Assembly: GCA_037013685.1 (NCBI GenBank)
Contig: CM072884.1
Coordinates: forward strand, 100,978,048 to 101,042,047
Reading direction: 5' to 3'
From: Acridotheres tristis
Lineage: Eukaryota > Chordata > Aves > Passeriformes > Sturnidae
DNA length: 64,000 bases
Part shown: piece after piece, positions 12,441 through 24,820 of the stretch
Position numbering within the stretch: position 1 is the first letter of the stretch
Layout: every line of letters starts with the position of its first letter
The notes under the pieces: generated by a model
Database searches by the model: none
What the model was told of the DNA's origin: nothing
The model's input: the letters and a program-made list of their open reading frames with translations, nothing else
Translations under genes and position numbers: made by a program

Positions 12441-14040
12441 GAGTGTGCTGTTGTGTTATGTATAAAGGTTGAAGAATTTGGAAAAGAGTTGATTGTCAAA
12501 TTTGGCTCTGTTTAGAAAAAATATCATTTTATTATGTATTAGTTCGACTAATAGGGTTTTCTTTTAGAAGCAGTGTACTTTTTGCCATCGAAAATCTATT
12601 ACTGCATATACAGTATTAATAAAAAGCATTTAGAAATGCAATTCACTGGTGTATTTAAGTGTGAGTCATTGATTATGCTTAATTACAGACAATATGAAGG
12701 GGAAAATCAATCTTTAAACTACCAAAATATCTCACCTTCAATAGCTGAGGGTTAAGCTGCTCTGGAATTTTCCAATGAAATCTTTTGCTGCTGGAAAAAC
12801 ATATCCAAATCCTTCAGTTTTGCTGGACATTTAATCTTGTGCTCAAAGTAGGAGAATAATGAGACAAAGAAAGGGCTCAGAAAATGCAAAATTGGTGCTT
12901 AAGAGGCTTTTATAATCTGTGGGAGGCCAAAATCCTTATCCCACCTGCTCTGGTGTGATGCTGACTATACTCTGCCTTTACACAGCTGTCAGGTGTGACT
13001 GCTGGACTGGGACTGTGCTTGTTCTCTGTGGCAAAGCTTAAAAAGTGTTCCTTAAGTGGAAAGGGAACACTTTGAACCTTGAAAATAACAAAAGTTTCTT
13101 AAATCAGTGCTGCTTATTGCTCACATGGACCCATCTTTTGTCTTGCTGTGTGCAGGATTTATTTGCACAAACAACATCTTGAGCAATGTAATGTTAGCTA
13201 GGTGAGCACCCACAGTAAAAATTCTTCCTGTGAGAAACAGAAACCAAGGCAGCAAATGCTCCTGATTGTTCCTTGTTGTGTTGACCATTCTTGACTGTTT
13301 CTTTTGAAGCTCATTTATGGTGACATCATCAGAGCCTGCAAGTATCTAATATAATTTCTTTATTAAAATATGCAAGTTGTTCTACCAGCATCTTTCTAAT
13401 GCAACATAGATTGATTTTTTTTTATTTTTGGGTGGGAAACAAACATATTCAGTGTTCTTCATGATTCAAATCTCTTTTATCCTGAAAATTCTGTTTGGGA
13501 AAGGAATGGAAAGCAACTATTTTACACAAACTGCCATAAAAGTAGTTGAACAGATAAATGACAAAAAGGTGTGGACATGTACCCATCTGTGCTAGACGTC
13601 ATTAGTTCATGGCAATGAAGGCTCTGCAGGAGGCGTTTTATAAGGACTAACCCGATTTTCATGAGGACAATCATGAAAATCTGACAGGCTTCCCAGCCTG
13701 TCAGAGGAGAAGCAAACGTTTTTAAGAGATATCTCACAGCAGGGTTTTTCTAGAGGAAATTATCTCTCTAATTAACACAGAAAGAATACCAATATTAGTC
13801 CAAAGTTAGCACTAGTTCTCTAAGTCTAGTCTCTCTAAGTCCCTGCTACCACTGTACTGTTAAGTTTAAAATCTTACAGGTATATGTATTTGTCCTAGCA
13901 TTGGCTGAAAATAGAAATAACTGTAGAGTATCATTATTGTTTCCTTTTGGTGGCTTTTTGACAAATATGCTTTGGCCTATACTGCATGGGGGTTCTAAAA
14001 CAGGATGATGTTATGGCCTAATACATGCTCCTGTCAACAG

Positions 14041-14169
14041 GTGATCCATGGGACTACAACTTTGCTACCCCAGTGGGATAAATGCGTGGACCTTGTAGAA
14101 AACGCCCTCCCCTACGTTGTGGGTAAGATGTTTGTGAAAGCTCATTTTCAAGAAGACAAGAAAGAGATG
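14041..14169 (+). CDS. PHEX: PHEX exon 11 (residues 392-434)
   Basis: A 129-bp exon, phase 0 at both ends. It reads [20 protein letters not shown] and includes [20 protein letters not shown]. The acceptor is TGTCAACAG and the donor ATG|GTGAGT. It contains one cysteine (WDKCV) at the site expected for a conserved M13 ectodomain cysteine. The length equals human exon 11. Because it is phase-symmetric, its loss would be in frame. Confidence 0.97.
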
Positions 14170-17100
14170 GTGAGTCCTCGGCATTTCCTCTGTCTGGAAA
14201 TTTTCAGTTGGTGGTTTCATCCTCACAAATTGCCTCTGATGTTAGAACAAAGTTTAAAAAGGGATAAGAGTCTTTAAAATGTTTTAATTGAATTTTTAAA
14301 ACCCCAAACATGAGGAGAAAATTGAATGCATCTGAAGAAGTGTTACCTTTCTGCACACCTGGGCACTGCCCCCTCTTTCCACCTGCAGTCTTTCAGACAA
14401 ATAAGCAGCCAGTTCAAAAACAGGTTTAAGGCTGTTAATTTATGTAAATAGTGACAGTCAGGCTGTGCAGGAGCAGAGTGAGGGGTATGGATGAGAAATG
14501 TTTTACTATAGCTAGTATAATTTATTATAGTAAAGTTTTTACTGACTAATCAAAAAACTGGTTGAGATTTCTCTGCTTTACCCTTTGAAAGCTGTGACTG
14601 CTATACCTGTAATCTGAGCAAGAAACACATGACTGATGTCTGGCTCAAATTAAGGGAAGCTGAGAGCCACATAGTGAGAGTTTATATTTGTGATTCTAAT
14701 CTTTTCTGCTGAACAGTGGAAGGAAATATTCTTCCATACCTTTGAGTCTAGAGAGATGTTCATCCTTGTTCTAAAATTTCAACAATACCTATGTTATCAC
14801 TTCTCTCAATAACATATTCAAATAATGAATTACCCTTCACAATAATTTATGACTTATTTTCATTTAATGTTTTTCTTATAAGGTTTTCCAATATCTGCTT
14901 TTATAGCCATTGATTTTCTAGCAGTAATCAGTTTTAAATTGACTCATTAGGTCACTGAACTTAGCTCTCCATGCAGGAGAGACACAACCACTTAGGAAAC
15001 AAGAGATGGCACCCAGTGCTGGGAACAACAGCTCTGTGAAAGCCCTGCACTGCCCTGGCTCAGCAGCCGGAGTTTGCCTCTTTGACTTTATCTACTTGGA
15101 CTGCTTTCTCAGGGAAGGATCCCATTTTAGAAAGCACACACTTATTTAACTTGTCCAAATCTTTGTCATCTGTTTCCCTCTCAGATTCTGCATTTCTTTT
15201 CATATTTGTCTTTATCTGGAGTTTCCTCTCTTGAGATCCAGCTTTTCAATCCCCTTTTTCTTTATCCAGTTTGTAATGTGCTATTTGGCCATTTTGTTGC
15301 AAAAATATGCCAGGCATATGCAGTGTGTTATCCTGCACAGCTAAGTGGGAAGAGTAGGAGTATAAGAAGTGTACACTTTATGGAGGGGATGGACACTTTT
15401 TCATATTTGCATTTGTGAGGAAAAATTATAAGAAGCAGATAGGGCAGAAACTGATTTCTCTTGAAATGCAAGTTAATGAGAATGTTTCTTAGTGTACACA
15501 TTCCTCTTAGACCAAAGCTTTGGAAAATTATCAAGTCTGAATTCACAGTAGCACCCATAGTGACAAATGCATATAAAATTCATAGTCACATAGTAGGTCA
15601 CAACATTCAGTCTTAAAATGAACAGCCCATGGTGATAAAATTACATACAGATGAAATTTGTTGCATTTCATTTAGAAGTGTGTTTTTCAAGTTAATAATT
15701 TGTGGTGTTATCATTTTTATTTCACTGGTTTTCAGTTCTACTTTTCTTTCTTAAGCAGTAAGAAAGCATGTGAGTAAAGCACTCGTATTGGTACAGTTAT
15801 TTTTTTTTCTTTTTCTTTTTTCTGGCTTATGGCATGTATCTGTCTATGATAAGCAAATCCTGAGTTAGGGATAATATGGATTCTTTCCCCCCCATGTTTT
15901 GTGATTGATGTTTCATACCTTAGATACTTCTTTTATCAAGAAAGACATTATTTGTGTCTAAATATAGCACTGCTTCTAACTCAGAGTGCCTGCAGTGTTT
16001 TTTACAGATACGCCTGAGCAGTTTCAGTAATAACTTTGATAGCAGGAATAGGTTTCTGCCCCTGCCCCCTGCAGCTACAGCTGCTGCATAAAGCCTAAGT
16101 GTACACCAGGGCCCAGCTGCAGAGCTTGAGTTTGAACTTGTAACCTCCAAATACAGGGAGTTCACCTCATTAGTGAGAGAAGTTAATTGAGTCGGTGCTC
16201 TGTCATCAATATCTTTAAGTTACCTTATTTCCTGGGATGCAGTTTACTGTGAGTGTTCACTCTTTAGTCATATTTAATGCTAGACGTGCTCTGATTGACC
16301 CATATTGACTCTAAAAATAGGAAAATGTTTTTTGAAAAGGGTAGGAAAAAATGAATAATCTAAGGAACTTTGCTACATTTTTTTCTGACTGCACCACAAA
16401 TAAAGGACAGTTCCAGATTAAAATATTAATCTGATACATTATGACAATTTAGCTAAAAGTAATGTTACTTTTGAGGGTTTAGTCCCTGCTTTTCATGACA
16501 TTTCAGATCTACTAGATTTATAGAATAAGATTATATAAATCTCTGCTGCTTGACATTTTCATTATTTTTAAATGTAGCATAACTGATAACACAAAGTTCC
16601 AATAAGTCTTCATCTAATGGGTGTCTGTCATGTCTTGTGCTGTCTTAACTCTGGTTTGTGCTAAAGGACTCAAGCAGTGGCTCTGGATTCCTCTCATTGC
16701 CTCACTCTCACAGCATTCCCCATGGCTATCTGTCATGGGGTTCATCTGCTGATGGAAATGGAAGCAGCTGGTTGCAGACACTTTTCTGGGTTGCCAGACA
16801 GATCCATAGGAATGAGGGCTCTTTAGACTCATATAATGCATATCTTAGCCATTATATTTCTTGTTTTCTGTCATTTCAGCGTTTTCTTAGTGTGCACACT
16901 CACTGAGAAGCCCTGTTATTATTATTTTTTACTTGCTTGGGATGTGGTCTTGGCTTTGCAGAGGTGTCTGAAGAAGCAGCCAAGATGAAGTGGTTGTGGG
17001 CTTTCCCAGTTTTGCACAGATCCAAGCTGTCACTGGTGGTCCAGGACCACAGAAGCAGTTAAGGCTGCTCAGTGCTGTGAGCCAGGGCCTCCCTCCCTGC

Positions 17101-17689
17101 AGTAAGTAAAGGGTAGCAATGCTTCACAAATGCAGCTAAATACAGGCTAAATATTTGGATACTGGTTTTCATTTGGATCATGATGCTGTCAGCCCAAATT
17201 TAGTTCTTTGCCAGTATTAATAAGGTGTGTCTCAGTCTCACATTAACCACACCAGGCCACAGACATTCTCTCTGCAGGAAAGGCTTTATTTGTGCAGATG
17301 CCTTTCAGCTGGCTCCTTCTGCATGAGCCAGTGATCTAGAACCTAAGGGAGGGAAATCTCCCCAAAGGACTGCAAATCTCTGTGTTTTTTATGATTTCAA
17401 GATGGGTATTCTCACAAATATGACATGAAATGATCAGCAATGAACAGGGTGTGTGATACCAGAAGGGAAAGAAGATGGAAAAAAATCTTACCTTCAAAAG
17501 AAGTTTCCTAATACTGGAGAAAGCAGAAATGAGCCTTCAAGAAAGGACAGCAGATACCATCTGATCTGTAATCATTTATGGTCTAACCAAGTCTATCCCT
17601 CCTACATACACCAAAGCTTTCCTTAAAATAATTCTGCCATGATATATTTATATATTTTACTGGGGAGGGATTTACTAAATATTTTGCAG
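14170..17689 (+). other. PHEX: PHEX intron 11 (3.5 kb)
   Basis: A GT-AG intron of mostly AT-rich unique sequence, with a T-rich patch near 15800-15830. No transposon was recognised. The acceptor before exon 12 is ACTAAATATTTTGCAG, with few C residues in its pyrimidine tract. Confidence 0.9.
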
Positions 17690-17791
17690 ATGGAGGAATT
17701 GACTGAAGGAATTCGCTGGGCTTTTATTGACATGTTAGAAAAGGAAAACGACTGGATGGACTCTGAAACAAAAAGAAAAGCTCATGAGAAG
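17690..17791 (+). CDS. PHEX: PHEX exon 12 (residues 435-468)
   Basis: A 102-bp exon, phase 0 at both ends. It reads [20 protein letters not shown] and ends in KRKAHEK. The donor is AAG|GTAATA. It encodes a charged helical segment that continues into exon 13. The length equals human exon 12. Differences from human as I recall it are conservative or at surface positions (for example Glu to Asp before WMD). Confidence 0.97.
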
Positions 17792-18958
17792 GTAATAAAT
17801 ATAAATGTTGAGTAAGTAAAATCCTGTTATGATAAAGATTTAACTTGAGTGGTAACAGTATGTCATGGACTGTACTTGCAGTTCCAGTTACTTCCTGATC
17901 ATTTTGTTTGTGAAGGGAAGCATTTGTTTTTCTGGATGCTGATCCATCTGAGCTCCTGCTTCTCTGCAGGAGTTATTTTTGTTGCCTTGCTCTTCTTCCT
18001 TTGCATCCACCTTTCCCTATCTGGCTCTAGATGTAGCCTATGAGCTTATTTCAGATTTGGCTTTTCCTGACAAAGTCTTCACCTTGACTGGGATCCCAGG
18101 GACACACCAATCTACAGACAGAAAACGGTGCCTAAAGCACCTGTGACAGCTGAGGGTATTTGCTGTGAAGATGGAGGATCCAGCCTAGAAGGGGATATGA
18201 GAACAATTCAGGTTTCATAGTTTTTCCAGTATTGTGGTGGGAGGCCTGAATTGAGAGCAGTCTTTTGAGAATGTAATGACAATCCCAGCTGAACATCCAT
18301 TTCCTGACAGAATAATGCCAGTTAGGAAGTGTTATAATCAAGGATGGCATTACTGCTACTGATTGCTTTCAGATAAAGTCACAATAAAATGCAGGAGGCA
18401 AAGGTGAAGGCAGGAGGATGTACTCAAAACCTCCTTTTCACTCTATTCCCACATTTACAGCATATGATGAGTGGAAAGGAAGATTGTCCAGATGCAGAAC
18501 TCAGCTCCCAGAGCAGCAATTGGAGGGGGCATATAAAAAGAGAAGTGGAGGGCGTTGTGTAGGTCTGTCTCCATATTTATTGAGGCAATGGGATATCAGT
18601 GAATTAGTAAGGACCCTCTTTGAATAAACTGACAGGCAAGTGCAGCTGAACTGCTCCTGCCCTCTGTGCTTTAATAAAAATAGCAGTGTTTTGATTTAAA
18701 AGCAAATACAGCCTTCAGAGTTTTTTAGTATTTCTAATGAAAAGGCTGTTGAGCCATTTTATCATTGGAAAGATTTAAATTCCATATGCAGTCCACTTAC
18801 ATTTTATACAGCAGTGCTCTTCATATACCTGCAAATGAAATAGAGCTGCATAAACACACCCATAAACTCTATAGCAAGAGAACAATAGTAAAATGACATT
18901 TATTTCCTGCTAACTTAGTGGTAAATGGGCTGCAGTTATTTCTTACTGGCTGTTATGC

Positions 18959-18972
18959 TTTTTTTTTTTTTT
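18959..18972. repeat. Poly-T run, 14 bases
   Basis: A plain T homopolymer in intron 12 with no attached repeat body recognised. Confidence 0.9.
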
Positions 18973-20044
18973 AACTAGAAATACCATTAGAGATATAATG
19001 ATCTGTAATTTAGAAATTTGTTAAAATTGATGCAAAATTAGAGCAGAAAGATTTTCTAATGATTTCCTTAATAAAGATATTTCTATATAACAGCCTGCTT
19101 ACTGATTTTGTTCAAAATTTCCTTCCTGCCTTTCAGCAGGGAAACAATACAAACATTGCCAAAACCCAGTGAACTCCTAAAAAAACTCTCCTTTTCCCAT
19201 TTTAAGGAGGGTTTTCATCAGAAGGCAGGCTAGATCTTTGATAGGTAGAGATGGCTGTTTCCCTCTGACACATTTTGGAAGCACATGGCACTTTGCTCCC
19301 AATTCAGACATGGCATTGAAGGTTCTGAAGTTAGTGGGGTGAGTCTGGGCTGAGCAATGCATGACAAACTAAATTCCCTAAATACAACAAAAATAATACT
19401 ACAAACCATAGTACTATCACATGAATAGCCAATGGTTTAAAATCATTCTCACCGAACTAAAAAAGCCATTTCATAGTTTGCTGACATAGGAACCAGGTCA
19501 AACTTGTAAGACATGAGTGTTATGTAATGCCTTAGATACTGCAGCAGCAATTATGTGATACAGCTTACGTCTACAAGTTTAAGTTCAGATTCACAGAAAT
19601 AGCTACTTGGCTGGAAGGAAAGAGCCTAGAGAGACATTTGGTAGATTTCCAGACATGGAATGTGTGCATGTTTATTAACTATTCTTTATTGTTAATGATA
19701 GATCTTCTATTTGTCCTGGAACTCTTGGATGTTCATGTTTTTAATTCAAGAAATAGATTCATTACATGTAGGGTCAGATAATTCACAGGGGAAATCTAAG
19801 TTTTATAATACAACAGAACCTTCAAAATCTATTACACTGTTCTAATTAAATCTCATGAGCCTAGCACTTTCTGCTGTTACTTTTTCAATACTTAGGCTTT
19901 AATAAAGCAGCACAGACAAGCATGAATTTTATGAGGGAGATTGGTTGGTTAAAAAACTCCCAGTATTACTTTATTGTAGAAATCTGTAAAAGTTGCATTT
20001 TTTTGTCAATAAATGTCATCCATATGCTGGACTCTGCACCCAGG

Positions 20045-20478
20045 TTGGAGATACACCAGGCTCCAAGTATAAATTGGGAGAGAGAGGGTGCAGGGCAACA
20101 GCTAGGGACCTGGGGGCTGTCTGGCTTGGAGAAAAGGAAGCTGAAGGGCCACTTCTTCATCTTCCTGAAGTGAGGAAGTGGAGAGGGAGGTGCTGATCTC
20201 TCCCTGGGGTCCAGTGACAGCATGTGTGGGAACAGTTTGAAGCGACTTCATCAGGAAAGATTGGACTGGACATTAGGGAGCTTTTCTTTACCAAGTGGGT
20301 GATCAAACACTGGAACAGACTTCCTGGAGAGGTAGTCGATGGCCCAAGCCTGTGTTTAAGAGGGGTTTGGACAATGCCCTTAACACAGTGCTTTAACTTT
20401 TGGTCACCTTGAGGTGGTCTGGCCATTGGACAACATGTTCTTCCTTCCAACCAAAATGTTCTAATTCTATTAATTAAG
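20045..20478 (+). mobile_element. CR1 LINE 3' fragment, same strand as PHEX
   Basis: Plus-strand CR1 landmarks appear in order: GGGGTCCAGTGACAGCATG, TTGGACTGGACATTAGGGAG, AACACTGGAACAGACTTCCT, GTTTGGACAATGCCCTTAAC and finally CTTCCAACCAAAATGTTCTA followed by ATTCTATTAATT, a decayed CR1 tail. It is 5'-truncated and quite diverged. The left 150 bases match CR1 less clearly, so that edge is uncertain. Confidence 0.82.
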
Positions 20479-23169
20479 TAAAGAAAGAAAGCTATTAGTT
20501 AGGTAAAGGATGCTTTGGCCTTTTATGTTTTCATCAGTAACTGTCACATTGTCCCTTGTAGTAGTGCAGATTGGAGGTTCTGCCCTAAGTTCCATGGCAG
20601 AGCTGTATCCTACATGGAAATGACTGATTCATATATTTTGCTCATCCTCTGTATTTTTAATCTCATTAAATTCTTGAAATGTTCAAATGCTCTGGAAAGA
20701 AATTTACTGCAGAAACTTAATGGTGGTTTTGTTTACTGTGCCTGCTCCATGTGATCTATTTAATTTGCCTTTAGTTTTTCTTTAATTCCAGGCATATTTG
20801 GGTCATTAACAAATTTTGTACTCATTTCCGGAAAGAAGAAAAAGAGGGTCAGTGTGGGATCTGGGTGTCTGGACAATGGGTATAGAGAGCCTTGTGGTGA
20901 TTGTATCTTTAGATGACAACATTGTAATGGAAAGGACATGGCAGGTTTCAAAGAGAATTAATTGCAAATCCCCTCTGTTATTCAGATACTCACTGTTTCA
21001 TGTGTTTTCTGCTTCCTGTTTTCTGACTGATGCTCACCTTTCTTTTGTGCATGGCTGAGGGCAAATTTGTATACCTTGCTGTCAGCCTGATGCTTTGCAA
21101 TCAAAGGAACCATCGACCTCCAAAGGACTTACAAAAGACCCTTTGGTAGAAACTATTCTTGAATTTTGCTTTAGGCAGCTTGTCAGCTCTATCTAATCAC
21201 TCCATCTGTGACTCTTTGTGTCTGTCCTGTTGTTTTATGTTACTCAGAGGGGACACTACTAATTTGATGTTAAAAGGATCAAATCTACTACTCCATGTGA
21301 CACAGGGAACAATTGTCTTGCAGCCTTGATATGTGAGAATAATCTCTTTAGCCCTTGCATAGTTTGGAGTTAAGGTTTGACATTCCTTTTGTAACAAAAC
21401 AATATCATGAGATAACATCTAATAATTTACCTCTCTCCTCCCTCCATTCCTTTCTTTCTGTGATCGAAAGATGAATTTAAACCAGATCATCTTACAGAAA
21501 AGGTTTCTATCAGGGTTAGGTGATTGCCTTCACGTGCAGTTCTCACCTGGCTCTCTGGATGGAGCTCACGCTGCTTCCAAAGCAGTTCTGAGTCCGAGAG
21601 AAGCGCTCGGCTCTGTGCTGTGATGCTGTTTTTTCTCTCCTGTCCTTACTCCTCTGCTCTATTCAAGCCCTTCTTTATTGTACCGTATTTGACTATTATC
21701 TCAAATTTGCTGCAAGTATGTCTGTTAACACCCCGAATTTTCAATGGGACGCTCTGATAAACAAACAAACCAACACCCCAAACAGGTTTCTGTTCTTGCT
21801 CTTTTAGTCTCCCTTTTGTGAGGGTCATTACATTTTCCCCTCATTTTCAGAACAGAGAAATCATTCAGTTGGGTGCAGCTCCAAGGGTGTGTCTGGCAGC
21901 ACTCTTCAGCATGTTCTGTGAGTTACCCAGGGCCATGTCACAGCCTCTGAGCGGGACTGCAGGGTGGGGGGAGACAAGGGAGACCCTTTTGTTTCCCTTA
22001 CAGTGAAAGTGCAGAATGCAGCTGGCTGTGGTGGCTAAATGCTATTGACAGCTGTGTTTTGGCATGGTGGGCCACAGGGGAAAGGGGGAACCCACAACTG
22101 AAACTCCATTGATGTAATTTGTGTGATGAGGGCTCGCTTCTTTAAAATGGTAATTTATTGCTTCTGCTCTTCAAAGGATAATTCAATGGAAGATCATTAC
22201 TGACATGTTAAATTATTCCCACTCCTGGGCAGGAACCATTATTTTATTAATCACTATTTTTCCTTCCTAAAATGCCCTTTGTTCTTGGGTTCAACTGGAG
22301 GCTTGAAAAAAGACGTTTTTCTTCGATTCTGCAATTCCCTTGTAAAGTATCCTGTTAGACTATGGCACAGGAATAACTTCCTATTTGAAAGTTAGGTTTT
22401 CTTGCTTTGCAGTACTATTTTTAAAGCACGGATGATAAGCCAAAAAAAGAGCTTGTTTTTCCTCTAGTAAGATTTTTCTGTAACATTATTAACCTCCTTA
22501 AGTCATGGAGCACAAATCCCAAGGTCACTGTGCAATCATTTGGCTCCTGAACTTGCCTGCTGCTTTGCTTTATTTCTAAGGAAGTTGTACATGCAACATT
22601 TGTTTTCTCCACATCTGAGTCTGAAGACTGAGTCAAGAGGAGCACAGGAAAATACCAGGACCATGCCTAGCTATAGGTGGCTCTCTCGGGCAGTGTTAGG
22701 CACTTTTGTTTAGCCTACAGGGCTTGTTCTGCTTCTTCAGGGAACTACAGCAAACCTCCCTAGACAGCACCGTGTAATTTGGGCCAATAGCCCTTAGGAA
22801 ATCAAGAGCCGCCTGTACAAGCCCTGATTTTACAAAGTATAGGTACTTTAAAGGAGGTGGGTGTCTGTGGGTTATCCCAATGAAGCCATTCATTTCCCAG
22901 CTAGAACTTGCTGGCCCTATCCAGCCCTGCAGTCAATTGTCTGAGCCACAACCCCCTTTCCCAGTTCTCCATGGTCTCTGTCCTTTCACATTTGGGTGAT
23001 TTCGCTCTGACCATGACAGTTTTACTGCTCAGAGCAGAGTCCAGTGTCTGTTTCGGACAGGGGCCAAACAGTAGCAGATGTTTAGAGGTGAATGTGAGGA
23101 CAGGGAGAGCATGAGGGACACATTCCCACTGTCCTTCCCTGGCCTCTGACAAACTGCAGCTCACTTGCT

Positions 23170-23560
23170 TCCTGAGCCAGAAGTGCTGTCTTGGTATTTA
23201 TTCATATTTTCCTGCTGTGAGTTTTCTAATGGCTTTTTGAACCCACAACAATTTTCATCATCTACAACTTCCCAAAGCAATGAGTCCCACTGCCTCACTG
23301 TGCTCTGTGGGTAAAAAGAATCTCTTTCTGCTTGAATGAAAAATGTCACCTTCTCCTAGGTTATGGTAGTGCAGAAACCAGAGAATCATCATTGCTTGTT
23401 CTCTTTTTGTGCTCACTCTTGCTTCTGTAAAGTCTTGGCACAGCAATACATGCTGGGAGAATGGAACCTCCTGCTTTTCTTCACATAGCCTGTCCAAGGT
23501 ATGCACTAGATGCAGTTCTGAAAAATAACATTTCACTGAGATCTGAGGCAAGCCCATAAA
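23170..23560 (-). mobile_element. Possible ancient CR1/L3-like LINE relic
   Basis: The phrases AATGAGTCCCACTGCCTCAC and TGTGCTCTGTGGGTAAAAAG, followed by AATCTCTTTCTGCTTG, resemble the 3' UTR of old CR1/L3-type elements in antisense orientation. The match is by eye, is diffuse and has no clear ends. Confidence 0.4.
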
Positions 23561-24427
23561 AAAGGCTGGGGACCACAGCTTCAGGAGCTGAAATTAATCT
23601 TTCTTAATGCCAAGCTACTTTTGAATGAAGATGACAAATCATCCAGTCTTGAAAGTGGTTACTGGGTACTCTGCAGAAATTAAAAATGCCTTTTGAATCC
23701 TGTGGGGTCTGTGGGACCCATCCTATGAAAACTAATGCAAAAATATGACAGTGGAACCAGCCCTGAGACCCAGTGCCTCTGATTTCAATGGCTATTTCCA
23801 GAATGAAAGCCAGCACAAAACTGATAGAACAATACTTGGTAAAAGAGAGGGATGGAGTTTCAAAACTAAAGCTTGCAAGACACCTTTTACATTTTCCTTT
23901 AAGATGACTTTATATCTTTGCTTCAAGGATGACAGAGAACTTCACAAAGTGTAAGATTGCTTCAGAGCACTCATAGAAACTGCTAGACATACTTCAGAAG
24001 AGCTAAGAAAAGTGGGAGAAATTTCCAAAGGCTCTAATTGCAGTTAGACACTTCATTCCTATTCAAAAGCCTATAGAGGTGATGGCTGACTTTCTAATTT
24101 ACTGGTTTTACTGGAAAGTTTGATTCAGATATTCTTGAAACAACCTTGCTATTTCTAAATTGGAAAGTGTACTTTTACTGAGTGCCAATTAAACCTTAGC
24201 CATGCTCCTCCTTTGTGGAAGTGAGCATTCTGAAATTAGGGTGGTCTCTGGATGCAAAAAATTCAAGGGCCTGGTTGTATTGAGTAGTTGCATTGCAGGG
24301 AGCAATGAGCAAATCTTCTCATAAGGTTGAAATGTGCCACATTTTTACTCTTTTCAAACATGTCTGCAATTCCCTTGCACAGTAAATATATCACTAGGGG
24401 TTTATTTTCCTGGTTTAACTCATCTTT

Positions 24428-24820
24428 CACAAAATCACAGGATGGGTCAGATTGGAAGAGATCACAGTGAGGTCATGTGGTCCCACCTCCCTGCTCAAGC
24501 AGGGCCATCCCAGAGCACATGGCACAGGGTTGTGTCCAGATGGTTCTTGAACATCTCCAGTGAGGGAGACTCCACACCCTCTCTGGGCAATCTGTTCTAG
24601 TGTTTGGTCACCTGCACAGGGAAGAAATTCTTTCTCATATTCAGGTGGAACTTCCTGTGCATCAGTTCCTGCCTCTGGTCTATTGCTTGGCACCACCAAG
24701 AAGAGCCTCCAAAAGGCTCCATCCTCTGACACTCTCCCTTCAGATACTTACAGGCTTTGATGAGCTTCCCTCCAAGTCATCCCTTTTTGAGGCTGAACAG
24801 TCCAATCCTCCTTCTTCATT
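24428..24820 (-). mobile_element. CR1 LINE 3' fragment, antisense to PHEX
   Basis: Same subfamily and orientation as the copy at 10266. Shared phrases include GGGTCAGATTGGAAG, CAAGCAGGGCCATCCCAGAG, GATGGTTCTTGAACATCTCC, CACAGGGAAGAAATTCTTTC and TCAGGTGGAACTTCCTGTGC. The left end is a decayed tail (AAAATCACAGGATGGGTCAG). The fragment stops near the GAGGCTGAACAGTCC sequence. Confidence 0.92.

Larger units (their letters stand above)
8919..14040 (+). other. PHEX: PHEX intron 10 (5.1 kb)
   Basis: A GT-AG intron with an 11-base C run (9183-9193), a TATGACACTA short repeat (about 9102-9141), a long CR1 fragment (10266-11200) and a pyrimidine/poly-T tract (12384-12440). The acceptor is CTCCTGTCAACAG. 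Confidence 0.9.

Noticed and set aside
14005..14277. 90-codon frame around exon 11 suggesting a longer exon
   Set aside because: Only 14041-14169 matches PHEX and is bounded by AG and GT. The flanks are intron read in the same frame by chance.
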